Positions 1 through 5,806 of a stretch of 7,071 nt of DNA are shown here, piece after piece. The notes under the pieces are model-generated. The model saw nothing but the letters and a program-made list of their open reading frames with translations. It was not told where the DNA came from and made no database searches. The stretch is taken from NCBI GenBank assembly GCA_964489955.1, contig CAZBAV010000129.1, positions 1-7,071 of the forward strand, in the 5' to 3' direction. Numbering within the stretch: the stretch's first letter is position 1; each line of letters starts with the position of its first letter. The position numbers were made by a program, and so were the translations under genes. Origin of the DNA: Leadbetterella sp964489955 (GTDB taxonomy: Bacteria > Bacteroidota > Bacteroidia > Cytophagales > Spirosomataceae).

Positions 1-276
1 CCAGTCTGAATGGAAATTATAGTGGAAAAATAAGCCGTCACGCTCTACAAAGCCTTCATCTTCTACCTCATTGTTACCTAAAGTATAAGCAAGCAAGTTA
101 CAGATTGACTGCAAGTTGTAAACCGTACCAAAGGGATTAACTTCTGCAAAAAACTTATTCTCTACTAAAAAAGTCCCTGCCACATCTGCAAAACATGACC
201 CCATGGTTAAGATACTGCCAGAATGTGTAAGTTTAAACGGATACTCTGGTTTACTTAATATTGTCCTGAACTCCAT
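1..276 (-). CDS. GSCFA-domain protein, N-terminal part (runs off the window)
   Basis: The reverse strand reads open from an ATG at 276-274 for 92 codons to the window edge without a stop. The translation begins MEFRTILSKPEYPF and carries the family-defining GSCFA motif at residues 26-30 (context TMGSCFADVAG). It is followed by an NPFGTVYN segment that is also typical of the family. GSCFA proteins are an SGNH-hydrolase-like family common in Bacteroidota; the Ser of the motif sits where the nucleophile of the GDS block would be. The substrate is not established, so no reaction is assigned. The gene is transcribed away from the rest of the window and has a candidate promoter at 321-328. The C-terminal part lies outside the window. 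Confidence 0.88.
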   Translation of the reverse strand, partial: MEFRTILSKPEYPFKLTHSGSILTMGSCFADVAGTFLVENKFFAEVNPFGTVYNLQSICNLLAYTLGNNEVEDEGFVERDGLFFHYNFHSDW

Positions 277-320
277 TATAGATTACCTTCTAATTAAACT
301 TATAACAACTATTACAAACA

Positions 321-328
321 CAAAATTA
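321..328 (-). promoter_or_regulatory. Candidate Bacteroidota -7 element for the GSCFA gene
   Basis: On the reverse strand this reads TAATTTTG, a full match to the TAnnTTTG consensus used by the Bacteroidota primary sigma factor. It lies about 45 bp ahead of the GSCFA start codon. A TTTG that could serve as the -33 element lies at 344-347 on the reverse strand, but the spacer is only about 15 bp, shorter than the usual 19-21. The call is therefore moderate. Confidence 0.42.
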
Positions 329-509
329 TAAAAAATATGCTGCCAAACTGACCGGCTACTACCTCCCGTATACAAGCAATAAAACTATTTAGTAAAAAAA
401 TAGAGGTTTGGCTAGCAAAGCATTCAATTTTCAAGAATCAAGTGGCATATCTAAGTGCATTTTTTCGCAAAACTATAACAACCCTTACTGCAAAGTTCAT
501 TTCTTTTTG

Positions 510-517
510 TAATTTTG
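510..517 (+). promoter_or_regulatory. Candidate Bacteroidota -7 element for the DUF937/OmpA gene
   Basis: TAATTTTG matches the TAnnTTTG consensus exactly and lies 37 bp before the ATG at 555, which leaves room for a leader of about 30 nt. The expected -33 position, 19 bp upstream near 487-490, reads ACTG instead of TTTG, so only half of the promoter is canonical. No Shine-Dalgarno sequence is visible; the leader before the ATG is AT-rich. Confidence 0.5.
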
Positions 518-554
518 CAGGCTTAACTATTGGTATACACTTCTAAATATATAT

Positions 555-1745
555 ATGAATCTATTTGAGAATTTTGATGAGATTGTAAATGAAGAATTTG
601 TAGAAAAATTCAAATCTCATAACTCGGATAACCTCGGTGACTTAAGCCTTGCAATAAAAGGGATATCTTATACTCTTTTGGCCGGACTTATAAGGAAAAC
701 TTCTAGCGACATGAGTTCGGGTATGCTATATAACCAGCTCCTAGAAAACTACCGTAAGATTAATGTACCAGAAAATTTGGCTAGTATTTTTTCACAAGAT
801 CAAGTTTTAGCAAAAATAAACTCAGACGGCTCGAAAATCATTTCTCAAATATTCCCGGCATATAAAAGTCCTCTATTGAGCATGATTAGCTCTTATGCAG
901 GAACTAGTAAAGCAAGTACTACCACAGCGTCCGGCATTGTTGCGGTGGTTTTGGTGAAAATATTGGGAAAAGAAATAGAAACAAACAAACTAGATAAAGA
1001 TAGTTTGGTAGTACTACTCAGGAAACATCACGAAGAGCTTCTTAGTCGCATACCGGAAAACTTGTTAGAGAAAATGATTCCTTCATTGGGTTTGCATGAA
1101 CTCATGAACATGCGTCCTCTTTCTGCTAAAAAAAGTGAGCCAACTACCATCTCAGAAACAACGACAGAGGACAGCGGTGATGGATATACAAACGAAGGAG
1201 GTAGCTTAATTAACCCAAAAATTTTGGTGTTTGTAGTTATTTTGCTAGCGATTGCCGGTGGGGCCTATTACTATTATACCCAAAACGGAAATTTTGATTT
1301 TTTTAAAAAATCCGAAGTCCCCGTACAAACCCTAGAAATAGAGGCGGACTCTTCTGTTAGTGACAGTACTGGCAAAGCTCTTGCCACTGAAGAGCCGGGT
1401 GTTTCATCGGAGTTTGACACCTTCAAAGAGTATGTTTACAACATGGCCGAGGCCCCTGGTAAAGAATTCGATTTTAAATCAATAAAGTTCATAGCAGATT
1501 CTACTGGTGTTTCTCCGGAAACCCAGCCTGTAGTAGCCAACATAGCCCAACTAATGGGAGAAAATGCGAAACTACAAATAAAAATAACTGCGTTTTCTGG
1601 CTCTGGAGATACACCATTTAACAATAAGAGAGCGTTTGCTATAAAAAGACTGCTTACTGCAAAAGGAATAAATGGAATAAGAATAGATGCAGTGTCTGGC
1701 GGTGTGGGAGAAGACAGCCCTAGAATAAAGGTAATCACTAAATAG
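555..1745 (+). CDS. DUF937-type protein with membrane anchor and degenerate OmpA-like C-terminal domain
   Basis: This 396-residue protein has three parts. Residues about 1-190 are an alpha-helical region resembling DUF937, with Ile/Leu-rich helices and small-residue stretches. Residues about 190-221 are a Ser/Thr/Glu/Gly-rich linker. A single membrane segment follows at about 222-242 (ILVFVVILLAIAGGAYYYY), then another acidic linker and an OmpA-like fold at about 305-395. The last part is recognisable from its strand-helix pattern and from NNKRAFAIKRLL, which stands for the family N..LS..RA..V...L motif. The likely arrangement is a cytoplasmic DUF937 part with the OmpA-like part in the periplasm; this is inferred. 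The Asp that binds diaminopimelate in classical OmpA domains is replaced, so peptidoglycan binding is doubtful. There is no signal peptide. The gene stands alone between its own promoter and a strong terminator. Confidence 0.8.
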   Translation: MNLFENFDEIVNEEFVEKFKSHNSDNLGDLSLAIKGISYTLLAGLIRKTSSDMSSGMLYNQLLENYRKINVPENLASIFSQDQVLAKINSDGSKIISQIFPAYKSPLLSMISSYAGTSKASTTTASGIVAVVLVKILGKEIETNKLDKDSLVVLLRKHHEELLSRIPENLLEKMIPSLGLHELMNMRPLSAKKSEPTTISETTTEDSGDGYTNEGGSLINPKILVFVVILLAIAGGAYYYYTQNGNFDFFKKSEVPVQTLEIEADSSVSDSTGKALATEEPGVSSEFDTFKEYVYNMAEAPGKEFDFKSIKFIADSTGVSPETQPVVANIAQLMGENAKLQIKITAFSGSGDTPFNNKRAFAIKRLLTAKGINGIRIDAVSGGVGEDSPRIKVITK

Positions 1746-1790
1746 GCTTTATGTCAGGATTAACTCTATAAATATTGTGAGAAATATTAG

Positions 1791-1826
1791 AATGAAAACC
1801 CTCCTTTTGGGTTTTCATTTTCTTTT
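1791..1826 (+). terminator. Intrinsic terminator after the DUF937/OmpA gene
   Basis: A perfect 11-bp stem (AATGAAAACCC at 1791-1801 pairing with GGGTTTTCATT at 1809-1819) closes a 7-nt loop and runs into a T-rich tail ending near 1826. It lies 46 bp after the stop codon at 1745 and separates this gene from the CAP-domain gene. Confidence 0.88.
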
Positions 1827-1869
1827 AATAATTATCCTATTTGTTCGTTATTAATTAAAAAAGAACACT

Positions 1870-2331
1870 ATGTACCTTTTAGTTATTTTAGTAAACTTAC
1901 TATTTACTGATATTGATCAAAAAACGAAGCAAGAGTTCCTCCAAGAAGTAAATAATATACGAAAAGAAGGATGTGACTGTGGTGGCACATATTACAAACC
2001 CACACATGAGGTTGTCTGGAATAATATATTAGAGAACACCGCATATAAGCACAGTGTGGACATGGAAAAAAATAATTATTTTGCCCATGTAGCAAAAAAC
2101 GGAAAGACCCCGGCAGACCGCCTCAAGGAGAATAAATACATCTACAGAAGCTTTGCCGAAAACATATTTTATGCAAAAGGCTATGTACCAAGCCCAAAAG
2201 AAGTTGTCTTGGCATGGAAAAACAGCCCAACACATTGCAAAAACCTCATGGATGACAAAGTTGTAGAAATGGGAATAGGAATCCAAAAAGGATATTACAC
2301 CCAATTATTTGGCACGAGGCAAACTAATTAA
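1870..2331 (+). CDS. Small CAP/SCP (PR-1-like) domain protein
   Basis: This 153-residue protein is almost entirely one CAP domain. The cavity residues of the family are visible: His61 in AYKHSVDM, Glu97 in FAENIFYA, and His122 in AWKNSPTHCKNLM. They are followed by the conserved VVEMGIGI and GYYTQLFG strands, and FAHVAKNGKTPADRL matches the usual FSH...GKTPFDRL block. Bacterial CAP proteins are generally exported and their biochemical role is largely unknown. The N-terminus (residues 2-12, YLLVILVNLLF) is a short hydrophobic stretch without the usual leading Lys/Arg, so export is likely but the signal is weak. The ATG at 1870 is the only usable start, because an in-frame TAA lies at 1852-1854. 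Three cysteines are present (35, 37 and 123). It sits between a terminator upstream and nfu 42 bp downstream. Confidence 0.88.
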   Translation: MYLLVILVNLLFTDIDQKTKQEFLQEVNNIRKEGCDCGGTYYKPTHEVVWNNILENTAYKHSVDMEKNNYFAHVAKNGKTPADRLKENKYIYRSFAENIFYAKGYVPSPKEVVLAWKNSPTHCKNLMDDKVVEMGIGIQKGYYTQLFGTRQTN

Positions 2332-2373
2332 AAAAAATATTTGTATTATTGTAGGAATAATTTAAGTAGAGAG

Positions 2374-2628
2374 ATGGAAGAACTTACGCTCAAAGTAGAA
2401 CAAGCCCTTGATGGCATCAGGCCGTATTTAATAGCTGATGGTGGAAATGTAAAAGTTCTTGAAATTACTAGTGACAATATTGTAAAGGTTGAATTTATTG
2501 GTTCATGCGGAAGCTGCCCTATGTCTTCAATGACATTTAAAGCGGGTTTGGAAGAAGCAATTTTAAAGAATGTTCCTGAGATAAAAGGTGTAGAAGCTAT
2601 CAATGTAGCAGTAGATACAGCTATTTAA
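2374..2628 (+). CDS. NifU C-terminal-like (Nfu) iron-sulfur cluster scaffold/carrier
   Basis: The protein is 84 residues long, the normal size for a single-domain Nfu. It has the family start (VEQALDGIRPYLIADGGNVKVLEI) and the cluster-binding Cys-x2-Cys at Cys45 and Cys48 (GSCGSCPMSS). Pairs of such proteins hold a [4Fe-4S] cluster through this motif and hand it to target enzymes in the cytoplasm. The reading frame is open back to a TTG at 2341, which would add 11 residues. I chose the ATG at 2374 because the protein then begins right at the conserved first helix, and the extra residues (MYYCRNNLSRE) look like untranslated leader. No Mrp/ApbC-type partner gene lies beside it in this window. 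It may be transcribed with the CAP gene or from a weak promoter in the 42-bp gap. Confidence 0.93.
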   Translation: MEELTLKVEQALDGIRPYLIADGGNVKVLEITSDNIVKVEFIGSCGSCPMSSMTFKAGLEEAILKNVPEIKGVEAINVAVDTAI

Positions 2629-2648
2629 TAAGAATATTAATAGCATAG

Positions 2649-2683
2649 GTTGCCTAACCAGTGTTCTGGAGGCAACTTTTTTT
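2649..2683 (+). terminator. Intrinsic terminator after nfu
   Basis: The stem GTTGCCT (2649-2655) pairs with AGGCAAC (2670-2676). Inside it, CCAG (2658-2661) pairs with CTGG (2666-2669) over a TGTT loop, with a 2-nt AA bulge between the two helices. Seven Ts follow directly (2677-2683). This is a strong rho-independent terminator and marks the left border of the operon that starts at 2730. Confidence 0.92.
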
Positions 2684-2729
2684 GTATTTAGAAAATACAC
2701 ACTTCTTCTCCTAAAAAGTAAACTACAAT

Positions 2730-4499
2730 ATGATAAAGAAACTAAGAGTAGGGATTTTTTTTGGTGGCCAATCGAGGGAAAGGGAAATATCTTTCGCTGG
2801 TGGGAAGACTGCATACGAACATATTGACCGGAGATACTTTGACCCCATACTTATTTTTGTAGATAGCCTTGGAAACTTTATTAAAGTAGATGAAAAGGTT
2901 TTATACGAAGAGGATATTCGTAGTTTTTATCCCTCTCGGAACCAAAACCGCGGATACAAAATCTACATAGAATCTCTCGGAGAGCTTAAAGACTCCCAAC
3001 TTTATAAGCTGATCTACAAAATAGGTACTCAAATCAAAATAGAGGAATTACCCAGAGAAATCGACTTTGCATTTACTGTCATGCATGGACCATATGCCGA
3101 AGACGGTAACATACAGGGTATTTTGGAATGGCTAAACCTTCCTTATCTTGGACCCGGAATCCTGGCTTCTGGTATTGGGATTAACAAGCCGTTTCAAAAC
3201 AAACAAATGAATTTTGTGGGTAGTCAGAAGAAAAAATCTCAGACTATCTCTAAAACTACTTGGGCAAACAGTGATAAATCAAAATTATTCTCAAACCTTA
3301 TACAATCATTAGGTTTCCCTTTAGTTATAAAAGCCCCCCATCAAGGCTCATCTATAGGTGTTGCAATTGTTAAAAAACGAAGTTTAGAAGAATTTAGCAA
3401 AGCTGTGGCTCAATGCTTCTTCGAAACCACGTTCCTGAAAAAAGAGTGGGAAAAGCTTTCTCCTAGAAGAAAAAAGAACTTAATGGAAAAACTAAGCAAC
3501 CTTGATGAGGGTGTAGGGTTTCCAGTAATAGTTAATGGAGAGGAAATATCCCATCCGGCAAGTCTGCTGATCAAACTGGACGAAGCCTTAAAAGACAGCG
3601 AAAAAGTAACTGTAGCAAGTATAAACTCCGAAGAATACATTCTTATAGAAGAGTTCATAGAAGGAACTGAATTCTCGTGTGGAGTTATACAAAACGACGC
3701 AGGTAAAGCTTTAGCTCTTCCTCCTGCCGAAGTATATGGAGATATCCCTACTTTTGACTTTAAATCTAAGTACAAGTCTACTGCTAGTAAGAAAAGGATA
3801 CCTGTAAAGACCTCTAACGAGAATTTAGAGAAAATACATACTGAAATCCTAAAAGCCTTCGAAGCTACCTCCATGTCTGTTATTTGTAGAATTGACGGCT
3901 TCATTACCAAAGACGACGAGGTAATATTACATGATCCTAATACTATCCCGGGTATGTCTCCTACCTCTTTCATCTTCAAGCAGATGGCAGAAGTAGGTTT
4001 AAATATTACAGACTCTATAACCTATTTTATCCGTCAGTCATTGATAGAGAGGTTAAATTCTGGAAAAAGCCAGTTCAAATTAAGGAATATTTTGGACTCC
4101 CTCACCCAAAACATACAGTACAACCAAACTAAGCCACGTAAAAAGTTGGCTATATTGTTTGGCGAAAATGAAGAGGAATACCACACGGCTAAAATACAGT
4201 TTGGTAAGTTTGGCAGCAGTGAAGACTATGAACCCATAGCAGTTTGTGCTGCCTTAAACGGGTCTAAGTACATTATTCCACTTAATCTTATGTTTAAGCC
4301 AGATATTCTGGAGTTTGGCACCTCAATAGGGATTGCAAAACATCCATTTATCGAAAAAAATATAGAAAGCTTAAAAGAAGTAAGAAAATTTTATGCTGGC
4401 GACGTAGATTTCTCCGTACGCAGATTAACAGACAGTGACTTCAATTCACAGTTTGACTACGTATATGTATGTAAAACTCAGCAAATACTGAATGTCTAA
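2730..4499 (+). CDS. Long D-Ala-D-Ala ligase-like ATP-grasp protein with insertion and C-terminal extension
   Basis: D-alanine--D-alanine ligases join two D-Ala using ATP in the cytoplasm for peptidoglycan precursors; they are usually 300-370 residues, whereas this one is 589. The order of Ddl motifs is kept: GIFFGGQSRERE at 8-19 (Glu17 matches catalytic Glu15 of E. coli DdlB), MHGPYAEDGNIQG at 118-130, PYLGPGILAS with GINK at 138-153, and FPLVIKAPHQGSSIGV at 196-211 (Lys201 and Ser207 match Lys144 and Ser150). EEFIEGTEF follows at 307-315, then FKSKY (Lys347 and Tyr348 match Lys215 and Tyr216), RID (Arg387, Asp389) and HDPNTIPGMSPTS at 401-413. Departures are an insertion at roughly 229-295, Asp402 where the Mg-binding Glu270 is expected, and an extension after about residue 455 that recalls the N-terminal domain. 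The ATG at 2730 gives the normal Ddl start, and the 3' end overlaps RNase H by 8 nt. It may be the cell's Ddl or a paralogous peptide ligase, so I leave the symbol blank. Confidence 0.85.
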   Translation: MIKKLRVGIFFGGQSREREISFAGGKTAYEHIDRRYFDPILIFVDSLGNFIKVDEKVLYEEDIRSFYPSRNQNRGYKIYIESLGELKDSQLYKLIYKIGTQIKIEELPREIDFAFTVMHGPYAEDGNIQGILEWLNLPYLGPGILASGIGINKPFQNKQMNFVGSQKKKSQTISKTTWANSDKSKLFSNLIQSLGFPLVIKAPHQGSSIGVAIVKKRSLEEFSKAVAQCFFETTFLKKEWEKLSPRRKKNLMEKLSNLDEGVGFPVIVNGEEISHPASLLIKLDEALKDSEKVTVASINSEEYILIEEFIEGTEFSCGVIQNDAGKALALPPAEVYGDIPTFDFKSKYKSTASKKRIPVKTSNENLEKIHTEILKAFEATSMSVICRIDGFITKDDEVILHDPNTIPGMSPTSFIFKQMAEVGLNITDSITYFIRQSLIERLNSGKSQFKLRNILDSLTQNIQYNQTKPRKKLAILFGENEEEYHTAKIQFGKFGSSEDYEPIAVCAALNGSKYIIPLNLMFKPDILEFGTSIGIAKHPFIEKNIESLKEVRKFYAGDVDFSVRRLTDSDFNSQFDYVYVCKTQQILNV

Positions 4500-5097
4500 A
4501 AAGTATTACGCAGTTTGGAAGGGGAAAACCACAGGAATATTTGACAACTGGGAAACATGCAAAGCCCAGGTAGAAGGTTTTGATGGAGCTCAATACAAGT
4601 CTTTCAAAACACTGGAAGAGGCCACTTCTGCACTAAAGAAAAACTATTTTGCGGCTGTAGCCCCTCCAGAAAAAAAAAGCAAATCCCCTAAACCCAACAT
4701 ACCTGCATGGGTGGTGGATGCTGCGTGGAACACCAAAACCGGCGACATGGAATATCAGGGAGTAGATTTACAAACAAACAAAAAGATATTCCATAAGGGA
4801 CCTTTTTTTGACGGCACCAATAATATAGGAGAGTTTTTAGCCATCGTTCATGCCCTGGCCTTACTAAAAAAACATGGTTCCGCTGCCCCTATTTTTTCTG
4901 ACTCCAAAACGGCAATAGCTTGGGTAAAAGCAAAGAAAGCAAACACAAAGCTGGAGAGAACAGGCAGAAATGACATCCTCTTTGATTTACTGGCTCGTGG
5001 AGAGGATTGGTTACGAACCAATTCTTTTGCCAACCAGATTCTTAAGTGGGAAACAAAATGGTGGGGCGAAAACCCAGCAGATTTTGGCCGGAAGTAA
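4492..5097 (+). CDS. rnhA: Ribonuclease H1 with viroplasmin-type hybrid-binding domain
   Basis: RNase H1 cuts the RNA strand of RNA:DNA hybrids, acting on R-loops and leftover primers in the cytoplasm. The 201-residue protein starts with a hybrid-binding domain of the caulimovirus viroplasmin type (residues 3-48: KKYYAVWKGKTTGIFDNWETC and FDGAQYKSFKTLEEATSAL). A Lys/Pro linker (about 57-70) follows, then the RNase H fold (about 71-201). All four metal-binding carboxylates are present: Asp76 (VVDAAW), Glu114 (NNIGEFLAI), Asp137 (FSDSKTAI) and Asp197 (PADFGRK). This two-domain form is common in Bacteroidota. The ATG lies inside the last codons of the ligase gene (8-nt overlap), and the TAA shares its last base with the next ATG, so translation is probably coupled on both sides. 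The linker is encoded across a run of nine As (4670-4678). Confidence 0.95.
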   Translation: MSKKYYAVWKGKTTGIFDNWETCKAQVEGFDGAQYKSFKTLEEATSALKKNYFAAVAPPEKKSKSPKPNIPAWVVDAAWNTKTGDMEYQGVDLQTNKKIFHKGPFFDGTNNIGEFLAIVHALALLKKHGSAAPIFSDSKTAIAWVKAKKANTKLERTGRNDILFDLLARGEDWLRTNSFANQILKWETKWWGENPADFGRK

Positions 5098-5798
5098 TGT
5101 TTAGATTCAAGAAGTTCACAGTGCACCAAGAGAATTCGGCAATGAAAGTATGCACCGATGCCTGCACTTTTGGAGCCATAATTCAAGCCAACAACCCGAA
5201 ACATATACTAGACATTGGTACAGGCACCGGCCTTCTAGCACTTATGCTTGCCCAGAGGTTTCATAACTCAAAAATAGATGCTGTAGAGATTGATGACGGG
5301 GCCTACTCTGATGCAGAGAAGAATTTTTTGGCAAGCCCTTTTAGTGAACAACTAGAGATACACAAAGATTCTATCCAAAATTTCAGTAAGAACTCTAAGC
5401 AAAAATATGACCTCATCATAAGTAATCCTCCATTTTATGAGAACCAACTCACCTCGCCAAATGAAAAGAAGAACATAGCCCACCACTCTACTAACCTCAC
5501 CTTAGTAGAGCTTACCACGCTTACCCTCTTGTTTTTGGAAGAAGAAGGAGCATTTTGGGTTTTACTCCCTCCGCTGGAAATGGAAAAACTGCGGAGTGTA
5601 TGTAATGACCACGGATTGTATATCCACACCACTTATCAGATAAAACACAATGAGAACAAACCCGTTTTCAGGGAAATAGTGGAATTCAGAAAAACAAGGA
5701 GTGTAAACCCTGCTATTTCCGTACTATGCATATATGAAAACGCAAATTATAGTAGTACTTTTACTGCACTGCTTAAAGATTATTATTTAAAATTTTAG
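5097..5798 (+). CDS. trmN6: tRNA1(Val) (adenine(37)-N6)-methyltransferase, TrmN6/YfiC-like
   Basis: The product is a 233-residue SAM-dependent methyltransferase. The opening FRFKKFTVHQENSAMKVCTD matches the TrmN6 family hallmark (F.FKQF.VHQ..CAMKV.TD). SAM-binding motif I is DIGTGTGLLAL at 39-49, the acidic residue after strand 2 is Glu64 (AVEID), and the N6-adenine catalytic motif is NPPF at 110-113 (IISNPPFYENQ). The E. coli homologue methylates N6 of A37 in tRNA-Val next to the anticodon. The frame is open upstream to a GTG at 5046, but that would add 17 residues lying inside RNase H. The ATG at 5097 places the family's conserved start at the N-terminus and overlaps the RNase H stop by one base (TAATG at 5095-5099). 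A closely related adenine-N6 methyltransferase with another target cannot be ruled out. Confidence 0.92.
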   Translation: MFRFKKFTVHQENSAMKVCTDACTFGAIIQANNPKHILDIGTGTGLLALMLAQRFHNSKIDAVEIDDGAYSDAEKNFLASPFSEQLEIHKDSIQNFSKNSKQKYDLIISNPPFYENQLTSPNEKKNIAHHSTNLTLVELTTLTLLFLEEEGAFWVLLPPLEMEKLRSVCNDHGLYIHTTYQIKHNENKPVFREIVEFRKTRSVNPAISVLCIYENANYSSTFTALLKDYYLKF

Positions 5799-5806
5799 CC
5801 AAAAAA

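Noticed and set aside
277..554. A possible small RNA or short gene in the divergent intergenic region
   Set aside because: Apart from the two promoter-like elements I found no long open frame, strong hairpin with a T-run, or repeat.
2341..2373. TTG start extending nfu by 11 residues
   Set aside because: The ATG at 2374 gives the standard family length, and the added residues match nothing in Nfu proteins.
2684..2698. Small GTATTT/AAATAC hairpin just after the nfu terminator, as a regulatory element
   Set aside because: Six A-T-rich base pairs with a 3-nt loop are expected by chance in this sequence, and no promoter or riboswitch-like architecture surrounds it.
2755..2762. Run of eight Ts near the start of the ligase gene as a phase-variation switch
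   Set aside because: It encodes the required Ile-Phe-Phe-Gly strand of the Ddl N-terminal domain, and ligase genes of this type are not known to be phase variable; similar runs are common here because of base composition.
3410..3979. A 189-codon open frame on the reverse strand
   Set aside because: It lies wholly inside the ligase gene, whose motifs are unmistakable, and its translation shows no domain; it is an antisense shadow.
5046..5096. GTG start extending the methyltransferase by 17 residues
   Set aside because: The extra residues fall inside RNase H coding sequence, and the family's conserved N-terminus begins right after the ATG at 5097.
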